From DATJQA01 sp041169145 (GTDB taxonomy: Bacteria > Patescibacteriota > Minisyncoccia > UBA6257 > 2-01-FULL-56-20), in assembly GCA_041169145.1 (NCBI GenBank), contig JBEEJO010000030.1, forward strand, positions 1-9,001: a stretch of DNA of 9,001 nt. The letters run 5' to 3'. A program made the position numbers and the translations under genes. Below, piece by piece: positions 1 to 6,551 of the stretch. Numbering within the stretch: position 1 is the stretch's first letter; every line of letters starts with the position of its first letter. The notes under the pieces were generated by a model. That model saw only the letters and a list, made by a program, of their open reading frames with translations. It had not been told where the DNA came from and made no database searches.

Positions 1-2482
1 CGGCATCAAGCGAGAGATGGATGCGCCGCTCCGCGAGCCGCGCCTGGATCTGCGCGAGTTGGAGGTCCACGATGGCCTCGATCTCTTTTTCCGTAAGCGG
101 CTTGAAGACCATGATCTCGTCAATGCGGTTCAAGAATTCCGGACGGAAGGTGTTCCGCAACGATTCCATCACTTTATCTTTGTATTCGCCGCCGGCTTCC
201 ACTTTCTTGTTGTGCTCGTTCTCCGAACTTTCTTCCAGGGAGAATCCGAAGCCGCTTGCGGTCGCCCGCAGATATTGGCTCCCAACATTTGAGGTCATGA
301 TGATGATGGCGTTCTTGAAATTCACGGTCTTCCCTTTGCCGTCCGTAAGCCGCCCATTGTCCAGGATCTGAAGCAACAGATTGAACACCTCGGGATTCGC
401 TTTCTCGATCTCATCAAAGAGAATGAGCGAGTATGGTCGGTGGCGGACCACCTCGGTAAGCTGGCCGCCTTCCTCATACCCCACATAGCCCGGCGGCGAA
501 CCGATGAGGCGAGCCGTTGCGTGCCGTTCCATATATTCGGACATATCGATCCGGACAAGGGACTTTTCGTCATTGAACATGAACTCCGCCAAGGCGCGTG
601 CAAGTTCCGTCTTCCCAACACCGGTCGGTCCGAGGAACATGAAGGAACCCAACGGCCGATTCGGATCTGAAAGTCCGGCGCGCGAGCGGCGGAGCGCGGA
701 CGCAATGGCCTTAATGGCCTCTTCCTGGCCCACGACCCGCTTATGGAGCGCGTCCTCAACACGGAGGAACTTGTCATTCTCGGACTCCAGCATGCGGTGG
801 AGCGGAATGCCCGTCCACGTCGCAACAACAGCCGCCACATCTTCCTTATCCACGGCGTCTTTCAGGAAGTGCGAACTGTCGGCATCCTTTTTCTTCGTCT
901 TTGTGGCGGCAAAGTTCTTTTTTTCGAATGCGTCAAAATCCTTCTGCGATTGCGGCAGTTCGCCGTAAGTTATCTGCGCGACGCGCTCCAGGTTCCCATC
1001 ACGCTCGGCGACTTCCACTTCGCGCTTCAGGTTCTCTATCTTCTGGCGAAGCTGATGCAAGGTCTCGAACTTCACCTTCTCCGTCCGCCAGCGGGATGAA
1101 AGCTCATCGTTCTGCTCTTTGAGCATTTTCAATTCCTTATCGATATCCTTGATGCGCTCTGCACCCTTCGTTTTCCCTTCGTTCGTGAGGGCCTGGCGCT
1201 CAACTTCAAGCCGCGTGATCTCGCGGCGAAGACGGTTGATCTCCTTCGGCACGGATTCCGATTCCAATCGCCGCGCGGCCGCGGCCTCGTCAATGAGGTC
1301 TATCGCCTTGTCCGGCAGGAATCGGTCGGTGATGTAGCGTGCGGAAAGATTCACGGCTTCCACAATGGCTTCGTCCGCGATGCGCAGACCGTGATGGATC
1401 TCGTACTTCTCTTTCAAGCCGCGCAGGATGGCGATGGAATCCTCAACGGATGGTTCTTCAACGACGACGGGCTGGAAGCGGCGTTCCAGCGCCGGATCTT
1501 TTTCAATATATCGCTGGTATTCGCGGATGGTCGTCGCGCCGACGGCGTGCAGTTCGCCGCGCGCCAAAGCCGGTTTCAGCAGATTGGACGCATCCACCGC
1601 GCCCTCCGCCGCGCCCGCACCGACGATGGTGTGTATCTCGTCGATGAACAAGATGATATTTCCTGCGGCGTTCTTGATCTCTTTGACGAACGCCTTCAAG
1701 CGATCTTCGAACTCGCCGCGGAATTTCGTCCCCGCGATGAGCGCGCCCAGGTCCAGCATAATGACCTGCTTTCCCTTGAGCGTCTCGGGTACATCGCCCG
1801 AAACGATCTTCTGCGCAAGCCCTTCAACGATGGCGGTCTTCCCGACGCCCGGTTCGCCGATAAGGCACGGATTGTTCTTCGTGCGCCGCGAGAGGACCTG
1901 GATCACGCGGCGAAGCTCGTCGTCCCGGCCGATGACCGGATCCAACTCTCCCGCTTTCGCTTTTTCGGTCAAATTGATGGCGTATTTTTCCAGCACTTGG
2001 AACTTGCTCTCGGGCGTCTCATCCGTCACGCGAACGGACCCGCGGAGCTGGGCAAGAATGCGGATGGCCGCTTCGCGCCGCACGCCAAATTGCTGGAGCA
2101 GGGTCTGCGCCTGCGACGGAACTTCCAGAAGCCCGAGCAGAAGATGCTCGCACGAAATGAACTCGTCTTTCTGTTGAGCGGCGATCTTTCCGGCCTGGTC
2201 CAATATCTTCATCACCTCTTGCGAAAGATAGAGCTGGCCGACGGTGGAGTTCCCGAATATCTTCGGCAAGCGTTCGGTGAGCGCTTCTATCTCGTCATGC
2301 AAACGGTCCATATTGACGCCGGCGCGGATAAGCGTCGGCTGGACCAGCGACTGCTGATCCTCCATGAGCGAGTGGAGCAAGTGCAGCGCTTTCAGTTCGC
2401 CGTGATTCTTCGCGCTCGCGAGTTCCTGCGCGTTCTGGAGCGCCTCTTGTGCTTTAATAGTGAACCGATTGAAGTTGGCCAT
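1..2482 (-). CDS. clpB: ATP-dependent disaggregase ClpB (3' end cut off by window edge)
   Basis: Hexameric AAA+ disaggregase that, in characterised bacteria, works with DnaK to thread aggregated cytoplasmic proteins through its pore. Seen: 827 codons before the window edge. The N-terminal Clp repeat domain (about 1-150) begins MANFNRFTIKAQEAL. The first AAA module has Walker A GEPGVGKT at 209-216 and Walker B LFIDEIH at 278-284. A long charged coiled-coil middle domain (about 400-530, rich in E, K and R) separates ClpB from ClpA/ClpC. The second AAA module has Walker A GPTGVGKT at 618-625 and Walker B LILFDEIEKA around D690/E691. Family length is about 860-870 aa, so only the last ~40 residues, including the GAR sensor-2 motif, are missing. 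The ATG at 2482 gives the standard ClpB N-terminus, though no clear Shine-Dalgarno precedes it. No frameshift was seen. A CIRCE-like repeat and promoter lie just upstream, so heat-shock control is likely. Confidence 0.97.
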   Translation of the reverse strand, partial: MANFNRFTIKAQEALQNAQELASAKNHGELKALHLLHSLMEDQQSLVQPTLIRAGVNMDRLHDEIEALTERLPKIFGNSTVGQLYLSQEVMKILDQAGKIAAQQKDEFISCEHLLLGLLEVPSQAQTLLQQFGVRREAAIRILAQLRGSVRVTDETPESKFQVLEKYAINLTEKAKAGELDPVIGRDDELRRVIQVLSRRTKNNPCLIGEPGVGKTAIVEGLAQKIVSGDVPETLKGKQVIMLDLGALIAGTKFRGEFEDRLKAFVKEIKNAAGNIILFIDEIHTIVGAGAAEGAVDASNLLKPALARGELHAVGATTIREYQRYIEKDPALERRFQPVVVEEPSVEDSIAILRGLKEKYEIHHGLRIADEAIVEAVNLSARYITDRFLPDKAIDLIDEAAAARRLESESVPKEINRLRREITRLEVERQALTNEGKTKGAERIKDIDKELKMLKEQNDELSSRWRTEKVKFETLHQLRQKIENLKREVEVAERDGNLERVAQITYGELPQSQKDFDAFEKKNFAATKTKKKDADSSHFLKDAVDKEDVAAVVATWTGIPLHRMLESENDKFLRVEDALHKRVVGQEEAIKAIASALRRSRAGLSDPNRPLGSFMFLGPTGVGKTELARALAEFMFNDEKSLVRIDMSEYMERHATARLIGSPPGYVGYEEGGQLTEVVRHRPYSLILFDEIEKANPEVFNLLLQILDNGRLTDGKGKTVNFKNAIIIMTSNVGSQYLRATASGFGFSLEESSENEHNKKVEAGGEYKDKVMESLRNTFRPEFLNRIDEIMVFKPLTEKEIEAIVDLQLAQIQARLAERRIHLSLDA

Positions 2483-2515
2483 ACGCGTGAACGTTTATAT
2501 ATCGTAATACGTGAA

Positions 2516-2544
2516 AGTGTAGCACCATATTTCAAGATTAGCAA
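2516..2544 (-). promoter_or_regulatory. clpB promoter, extended -10 type
   Basis: Reading the minus strand, TTGCTA (2539-2544) and TACACT (2516-2521) are separated by exactly 17 bases. TGC directly precedes the -10 box, making it an extended -10 promoter. The start point would fall near 2509, giving a leader of roughly 27 nt before the clpB ATG. The -35 hexamer lies inside the right arm of the inverted repeat at 2537-2565, so a bound repressor would block it. Assignment is by consensus match only. Confidence 0.6.
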
Positions 2545-2565
2545 GAGCGTGAGACGCTTGCTAAT
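2537..2565 (-). promoter_or_regulatory. CIRCE-like heat-shock operator upstream of clpB
   Basis: A perfect 9-bp inverted repeat, ATTAGCAAG-N11-CTTGCTAAT. The core TTAGCAAG-N11-CTTGCTAA (2538-2564) spans 27 bp, the same length as the HrcA operator CIRCE (TTAGCACTC-N9-GAGTGCTAA), and shares its outer TTAGCA/TGCTAA. The inner bases differ (AG instead of CTC), so it is a diverged CIRCE or the site of a related repressor. It sits 55 bp upstream of the clpB ATG and overlaps the -35 box, as expected for repression that is relieved on heat stress. HrcA itself is not in the window, so the regulator is inferred. Confidence 0.7.
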
Positions 2566-2586
2566 ATGGATTCGTAGAAATGAATG

Positions 2587-2613
2587 CCGGGGAGAGCTCT
2601 GGGCTCTCCCCGG
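2587..2613 (-). terminator. GC-rich hairpin, probable terminator of the small gene
   Basis: A perfect 11-bp stem, CCGGGGAGAGC / GCTCTCCCCGG, with a 5-nt loop. It lies about 90 bases beyond the stop of the 41-aa gene and before the clpB promoter. On the minus strand it is followed by ATTCATTT rather than a clean U-run, so it is a weak intrinsic terminator or an mRNA 3'-end stabiliser. Between the stop codon and this hairpin there are further self-complementary pieces, such as GGCCTCC pairing with GGAGGCC. Confidence 0.5.
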
Positions 2614-2703
2614 TACTGGTACTGCGAGGTCTCGTGGCTGGCCTCCGCCGGTCACCGCGTCGTTAGCGGTGGGGTTCGGTGGAGGCCGCCGGCCCCCTGG
2701 GGG

Positions 2704-2829
2704 TCAGGTCGCCGTCGAGTTGCCGCCCAGGTCGCCGTCGTCGAAGCCCGTCGTCGCGATCTTCGTGAACATGTTCAGGTTTCCCGTCCCCTCGAGGGTC
2801 TCGCCCCCGTGCTTGTCGCGCGCGCGCAT
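2704..2829 (-). CDS. Unrecognised 41-aa protein, stand-alone gene
   Basis: Short ORF starting with ATG at 2829 and ending in TGA. I do not recognise the product. It is soluble, has no signal or membrane segment, starts with a basic stretch (MRARDK) and is then rich in Gly, Thr and Asp (GFDDGDLGGNS near residues 28-38). Support for coding: almost every codon ends in G or C (GGA at residue 16 is the only sense-codon exception), GAGG lies 4 nt before the ATG (2834-2837), and the ORF sits inside a transcription unit with a strong promoter (2932-2959) and a 3' hairpin (2587-2613). A second in-frame ATG at residue 20 could give a 22-aa form. Longer ORFs in the other two minus frames (2663-2959 and 2775-3059) run through the promoter and leader and show poor codon choice. 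The unit could instead be a structured non-coding RNA with an incidental ORF. Confidence 0.5.
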   Translation of the reverse strand: MRARDKHGGETLEGTGNLNMFTKIATTGFDDGDLGGNSTAT

Positions 2830-2925
2830 ACGACCTCGTATTCTTCTCTCCGGCACAGCCCCGGAGTGGCTTGTGATGTGCTCCCGGCGGTGCGTCCGCC
2901 GGATAGCGAACGTACGTCAAGGATG
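2830..2925 (-). other. Structured 5' leader of the small gene
   Basis: The inferred leader of roughly 95 nt between the promoter and the ATG holds two perfect hairpins. CCGGCGG/CCGCCGG has a 5-nt loop (2884-2902) and CTCCGG/CCGGAG has a 7-nt loop (2848-2866). The second lies about 11 nt upstream of the GAGG ribosome-binding sequence. A leader this long and folded is unusual beside the ~27-nt leaders predicted for other promoters in this window. It could be a regulatory leader or part of a structured RNA. No riboswitch, RNase P, tmRNA or SRP RNA signature was recognised. Confidence 0.4.
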
Positions 2926-2931
2926 CAAAGC

Positions 2932-2959
2932 ATTGTACTCGTATTGCAGAATTTGTCAA
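2932..2959 (-). promoter_or_regulatory. Strong sigma70-type promoter for the small gene
   Basis: The minus strand reads TTGACA (2954-2959, perfect -35), a 16-base spacer, then TACAAT (2932-2937, 5 of 6 matches to TATAAT). This is the best consensus promoter in the window. It lies directly after the terminator hairpin of the upstream operon (2978-3005), so it begins a new transcription unit with a start point near 2925. Confidence 0.7.
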
Positions 2960-2977
2960 CCCCGAACAAAACAGCGT

Positions 2978-3005
2978 GGCCTCGGGAGAGAGTTCTCCCG
3001 AGGCC
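2978..3005 (-). terminator. Intrinsic terminator of the five-gene operon
   Basis: A perfect 12-bp stem, GGCCTCGGGAGA / TCTCCCGAGGCC, with a 4-nt loop begins 8 bases after the stop codon of the zinc-ribbon gene. On the minus strand the downstream sequence is ACGCTGTTTTGTT, so the U-run is present but offset by a few bases. The position between a gene end and a fresh promoter supports its role. Confidence 0.7.
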
Positions 3006-3013
3006 GCGAACGA

Positions 3014-3310
3014 TCAGTTGAGCGTCAGATCGCATGGGAGATCGGCCAGTACGCCGCAATCATCGCAGATCGAAAGGCCGACACGGAAATCACTTCCAGC
3101 TCGAAACGCTCTGTAATCTACAGCGAACTGCCGCCCATCAGACCAGACCATCGGCGAACTGCACACCGGACACTTCAGCACAACGCTGGTTTCTGCAACG
3201 AGCGGTGAATTTCTGGAAGGAGAATCCTTGAACGATACGCTCGTGCCGTCCTTTTCTTTGGACGGCACGCCTTCCGACAAAGCCTGTGGCTCCGTCTTCT
3301 TCGTATCCAT
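3014..3310 (-). CDS. Small zinc-ribbon protein of unknown function (98 aa)
   Basis: Residues 1-40 are polar, rich in Ser, Lys, Glu and Pro, and probably disordered. Residues 45-93 form a compact domain with two CxxC knuckles, CPVC at 47-50 and CDDC at 82-85, spaced as in zinc ribbons, plus an extra Cys at 93. Such domains bind nucleic acid or protein partners, but nothing here shows which. The start is well fixed: GGAGG lies 5 nt before the ATG at 3310. It is the last gene of the operon, about 50 bases after the HtrA stop, and a hairpin terminator follows at once. An extended -10-like TGGTACACT (3343-3351 region) in the gap may give it extra transcription, but no -35 box was found. I do not recognise the family. 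Confidence 0.85.
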   Translation of the reverse strand: MDTKKTEPQALSEGVPSKEKDGTSVSFKDSPSRNSPLVAETSVVLKCPVCSSPMVWSDGRQFAVDYRAFRAGSDFRVGLSICDDCGVLADLPCDLTLN

Positions 3311-3360
3311 GCCGTCCTCCGATCTTGAAGGCTGCTAAGCCAAGTGTACCACGGCAGAAA

Positions 3361-4656
3361 CTACTCCGCCGGCCGCTTTACGAGCATCGCCGTGAGCGTC
3401 AACGTCTTGCCGCTCCGCACAACAGTGAAGGTTACCGTATCGCCGACATTATGCTCGCCGATCGCGTTCACCAGCGGATGTTCTTCGTCTATTGTCTTGC
3501 CATTCAATGCGGTAATAATGTCCTCCGCCATCAATCCCGCCTTTGCCGCGGGAGAATTCGGTTCAACTGCAGGACCGTCCTCCGTGCCGCGCAAGAGTGC
3601 GCCGGATTCCAGAGAAAGTTTCTGTTTTTTCGCGATGTCCGGCGTGAGCATCACATATCGCACGCCGAGATACGGCGTTTGGATCTCGCCGGTCGCCTTC
3701 ACAGATGCGATAGCACGCTTGGCCTGGTTAATAGGGATGGCGAATCCAATGTTCTCCGCACCGGACACGATCGCTGTGTTGATACCCACGACCTCGCCGC
3801 GAAGGTTCAACAGCGGGCCGCCGGAATTTCCGGGATTCACCGCGGCATCCGTCTGGACGACGCCACGGATGGTCTCTTCGCCGTAATTATCTCCGGATGC
3901 GGTCACCGTGCGGGACAGTCCCGAGATGACGCCGACCGAAACCGTGTTCCGGAACTCGGCAAGCGCATTGCCGATGGCGATAGCGGTCTGGCCAAGCTCC
4001 AACGCCTCGGAGTCGCCGAGGTCAAGAACGGGCAATCCGCTCGCCGTGATCTTTACCAGCGCAATGTCCTGCACCGGATCGCGCGCGAGGACCGTTGCAT
4101 CGTATTTCTTGCCGTCATTCGTGAGCACCGTATACGACGCTTTCGTATCAGCGACCACGTGCTTGTTCGTCACGATGAGGCCGTCCGCGGACACGATAAA
4201 CCCGCTTCCGCCGCCGATCTCCTGCAACTTCGAGCCGCGCTCGCACTGCCCTTGCATGGGGAAATTGAATCCATCGCCGAAGAACTGCTGCATATCAGGC
4301 GGAAGATCCGCGAATGGATCGACGGGACAATTCTCCAAAATGGGAACATTTTTGGAAATGGTAATGGCGACGACGGCGGGCGACGCCTTTTTCACCGCCA
4401 TGATCACCGCTTTTTCATAATCCAGCGCCGGTTTATAGAGATCAACGGACGCCGCATTGCCATTGGACGCTCCTTCCTGGGTTGAAGAAGCGGGAGCGGA
4501 CTTCTCGCCGAATGGATTCCATGACGCAACATACCGCTGCCACAAATCGCCCAAGAACCCGGCATGCGCCAACGATGGATGCCCCATATTGCCGACTGCT
4601 GCACCAATAATTACGAGGACAACCGCGCCTACAAGTAAGGAGGGTAACTTTTTCAT
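3361..4656 (-). CDS. htrA: HtrA/DegP-family membrane-anchored serine protease with one PDZ domain
   Basis: Extracytoplasmic quality-control protease that degrades misfolded envelope or secreted proteins. Seen, 431 aa: a short basic start (MKK) and a hydrophobic anchor or signal at about 5-23; a polar linker at 50-75; a trypsin-like domain at about 76-320 with triad His166 (TNKHVV), Asp197 (DPVQDIALVKI) and Ser278 (NPGNSGGPL), and oxyanion glycines just before Ser278; one PDZ domain at about 327-425, including YLGVRY and a buried LMAEDIITALNG-type strand. Two cysteines (110, 138) bracket the insertion equivalent to the DegP LA loop and could form a disulfide outside the cytoplasm. One PDZ domain makes it DegS-like in layout rather than DegP-like. 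The start overlaps the stop of the cysteine desulfurase (ATGA), with no good Shine-Dalgarno, which implies translational coupling. Confidence 0.96.
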   Translation of the reverse strand: MKKLPSLLVGAVVLVIIGAAVGNMGHPSLAHAGFLGDLWQRYVASWNPFGEKSAPASSTQEGASNGNAASVDLYKPALDYEKAVIMAVKKASPAVVAITISKNVPILENCPVDPFADLPPDMQQFFGDGFNFPMQGQCERGSKLQEIGGGSGFIVSADGLIVTNKHVVADTKASYTVLTNDGKKYDATVLARDPVQDIALVKITASGLPVLDLGDSEALELGQTAIAIGNALAEFRNTVSVGVISGLSRTVTASGDNYGEETIRGVVQTDAAVNPGNSGGPLLNLRGEVVGINTAIVSGAENIGFAIPINQAKRAIASVKATGEIQTPYLGVRYVMLTPDIAKKQKLSLESGALLRGTEDGPAVEPNSPAAKAGLMAEDIITALNGKTIDEEHPLVNAIGEHNVGDTVTFTVVRSGKTLTLTAMLVKRPAE

Positions 4657-5966
4657 CGCTGTGTGCGGAATAATTGTTTCAAAACGGAAACGACCGTGTC
4701 AATATCTCGCTTTGTCGTCTGGCGACCAAAACTGAGGCGGATACTCTCGTTCGCACGCCGCACGGAGCATCCGATCGCCCGGAGCACGTGCGACGGTTCG
4801 TGCGCGCGCGCAGAGCACGCCGAACCGGACGACGCTGCGATATGAGCGAGGTCCAGTCGGGTGAGCAGTTCTTCGGCGTTCATGCCCGGCACATGAATAC
4901 TCATGATGTTCGGGAGGCGTTCTTCTCGGGCGGCGATCTGTACGCCATTCACCGTCGCCCCGCGAACCTGCCGGCGGATACCCGACCACGCATCCCGCAT
5001 GAGCGCATACAACCGCTCTCGTTCTTTTTGGCGAGACCTATCGGCCAATCGAACCGCTTCGGCGAATCCCACGATTGCGGGGATATTTTCCGTACCGGAC
5101 CGCAAGCCGAATTCTTGCCCGCCACCCGTTACTACGGCGGATAGGGGTGTTTTCTTTCGGACATATAACACACCGATCCCCTTTGGCCCGTAAAGTTTAT
5201 GCGCGGAAAGGGTCATCAGATCGACGCCGAGTTCCTCAGGTTTGCAGGATAACAATTGGAACGCTTGCACGGCATCGGTATGAAAAAGCGGCCAGGCGCC
5301 CTTGTTCTGCCGCTCCCGGAAACGGCGGATCGCCGCGGAAAGTTCGGCGATGGGCTGTATCGTGCCGATCTCATTATTCGCATACATGACCGATACGAGC
5401 GCGGTCCGTTCATCCAACGCACGCACAAGTTTTTTCATATCAATGCGCCCCAGGCGGTCAACGGGAATGACGACGACTTCAACTCCCTGTCGCTCCAGAT
5501 CGCGGGCAGTTTCCAAAATCGATTCGTGCTCTATCGCCGATACGATAAGGCGCGGAGGGACGGTTTCGGCGGCATTCTTGAGGAAGCTCTCTGAGTTCCG
5601 CCGGGCTTGGTCCCCCGCTTGCCATCGGGGGGCGGCGGAACGAGAGCGCAGGCGGTCACCGGCCGCTGGAGCCGGAGAACCGCCGGTTCCGAAAGAATGC
5701 CGCCGGAGAGCGCCAAGAACGCCGCGCAGTGCCAGGTTGTTCGCTTCGGTCGCGGAGCCGGTGAATAGAATTTCTCGGAAATCGGCGCCAAGCGCCTGCG
5801 CAATGATTTCGCGCGAGCGGTCCACGGCCGCGATCGCCTCCTGGCCGAACGCGTGGAGCGAACCGGGATTCCCGAATTGCACGCTGAAATACGGCTCCAT
5901 CGCACGGAGCACGCGCGCGTCAACAGGCGTGGATGCCGCGTAGTCCAGATAGATGCGCTTCGTCAT
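4653..5966 (-). CDS. nifS: Cysteine desulfurase (NifS/IscS family) with an extra internal segment
   Basis: PLP-dependent enzyme converting L-cysteine to alanine and an enzyme-bound persulfide used for Fe-S clusters and tRNA thiolation. Seen, 437 aa: N-terminal YLDYAASTPVD; GSATEANNLA at 70-79; His147 in SAIEHES, stacking on PLP; Asp231 and Gln234 in HTDAVQ; the PLP lysine Lys257 in SAHKLYGPKG; RSGTENIP at 289-296; and the persulfide Cys384 in SSGSACSA. All catalytic residues are present. Typical length is about 385-405 aa. The excess is a low-complexity stretch at about 90-136, between RGVL and IVSAIEH, where relatives have only about a dozen residues (see 5595-5684). The reading frame stays open, so the enzyme is probably active. 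It starts 6 bases after the exonuclease stop, with AAGG before the ATG. NifS versus IscS subtype is not certain. Confidence 0.95.
   Translation of the reverse strand: MTKRIYLDYAASTPVDARVLRAMEPYFSVQFGNPGSLHAFGQEAIAAVDRSREIIAQALGADFREILFTGSATEANNLALRGVLGALRRHSFGTGGSPAPAAGDRLRSRSAAPRWQAGDQARRNSESFLKNAAETVPPRLIVSAIEHESILETARDLERQGVEVVVIPVDRLGRIDMKKLVRALDERTALVSVMYANNEIGTIQPIAELSAAIRRFRERQNKGAWPLFHTDAVQAFQLLSCKPEELGVDLMTLSAHKLYGPKGIGVLYVRKKTPLSAVVTGGGQEFGLRSGTENIPAIVGFAEAVRLADRSRQKERERLYALMRDAWSGIRRQVRGATVNGVQIAAREERLPNIMSIHVPGMNAEELLTRLDLAHIAASSGSACSARAHEPSHVLRAIGCSVRRANESIRLSFGRQTTKRDIDTVVSVLKQLFRTQR
5595..5684 (-). repeat. Palindromic GC-rich insert within the cysteine desulfurase gene
   Basis: Two hairpins lie head to tail inside the coding region. 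The first pairs GTTCCGCCG (5595-5603) with CGGCGGAAC (5633-5641) and, inside it, CCCCCG (5612-5617) with CGGGGG (5626-5631), loop of 8. The second pairs GGCGGT (5651-5656) with ACCGCC (5679-5684) and CCGG with CCGG inside. They encode residues about 95-125, rich in Arg, Ala, Ser, Gly and Gln, and fall exactly in the segment that is extra relative to normal cysteine desulfurases. Length, palindromy and in-frame location resemble Rickettsia palindromic elements, but whether it recurs in the genome cannot be judged from one window. Confidence 0.55.
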
Positions 5967-5972
5967 AAAACC

Positions 5973-6551
5973 TTATAACAGCCGCGTCGTCTGCATCGGC
6001 GCGCGAAGTTCCACCCGCTCCGTAATGCCGCTATCCCGATTCGGTACAAGGAGATACCCCTGCGAGCGGTACAGATCGTAGAGCTCCTTCGTGATCTTCA
6101 CATCGTTCAAGCAATATGCTTTCAGTTCGTCCATTCGCCCTTCATGATAAAGCGTGATCGCCTCGGAGCCGTGGCGGTCTTTCGTAACACCAAGATTCGC
6201 TTCCGCCAGCCGGCTCAAACTGATGCGCATGCCGGTCGCGAGCTCGATGTCCTCCAAAATATCCACGCGGTCCTTGTGCCACAGGTTCAACCGTCCGCCG
6301 GTCTCGCGCTGGAGATAGCGGTTCAGGACCGGCACGTCGTACCGATTGCTGCTGAACCCGACGATGCGTCCGCTCTGCGCGAACAGCTCCGCAACTGCGG
6401 CCATTTCGTTCTCGGCAAAACAAACATACGTGTCGCGCGCGTAGGAATACGCGCCGACAACGGAGATCTTCAACGCCGCGAAATTGTCCCGCCCCACACC
6501 GGGGTCGGTGAAGAAATTCTGCGTTTCAATATCGAATACGACCGTGTCCAT
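5973..6551 (-). CDS. DEDDy-type 3'-5' exonuclease / RNase H-fold protein
   Basis: Stand-alone nuclease of 192 aa with a DnaQ-like (RNase H) fold, probably removing nucleotides from DNA or RNA 3' ends with two metal ions. Seen: motif I FDIET with Asp7 and Glu9; motif II FSSNRYDVPVL with Asn69 to Asp72; motif III YCLND with Tyr146 and Asp150 (YxxxD), which marks the DEDDy subclass. The helix between (about 100-140) carries SLSRLAEANLG, as in YprB-type RNase H-like domains. No helicase or polymerase domain is attached. The ATG overlaps the stop of the upstream ykuK-like gene by one base (TAATG), so the two are probably translated together. Substrate is unknown. Confidence is high for the fold and lower for the biochemical role. 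Confidence 0.85.
   Translation of the reverse strand: MDTVVFDIETQNFFTDPGVGRDNFAALKISVVGAYSYARDTYVCFAENEMAAVAELFAQSGRIVGFSSNRYDVPVLNRYLQRETGGRLNLWHKDRVDILEDIELATGMRISLSRLAEANLGVTKDRHGSEAITLYHEGRMDELKAYCLNDVKITKELYDLYRSQGYLLVPNRDSGITERVELRAPMQTTRLL

Noticed and set aside
2704..2829. Faint likeness of the 41-aa product (FTK...GG) to the N-terminus of cobalamin adenosyltransferases
   Set aside because: Only a few residues match, the ATP-binding TKxGDxG pattern is not kept, and the ORF stops at once, so no homology is claimed.
2580..2925. Possibility of RNase P RNA, tmRNA or SRP RNA in the structured intergenic unit
   Set aside because: None of the conserved core strings or a tRNA-like end with CCA was found on either strand.
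2584..3021. Plus-strand ORF of 145 codons and minus-strand ORFs 2663-2959 and 2775-3059 in the intergenic region
   Set aside because: They cross the strong promoter and terminator hairpins and have Arg/Pro-rich, low-quality composition expected of GC-rich noncoding frames.
1391..3208. Long plus-strand ORF of 605 codons
   Set aside because: It is the antisense shadow of clpB. The minus frame carries all ClpB motifs, and the plus product is unrecognisable.
3286..4485. Plus-strand ORF of 399 codons
   Set aside because: It lies antisense to htrA, whose catalytic triad and PDZ domain are clear. It is rich in Arg and His, typical of a shadow frame.
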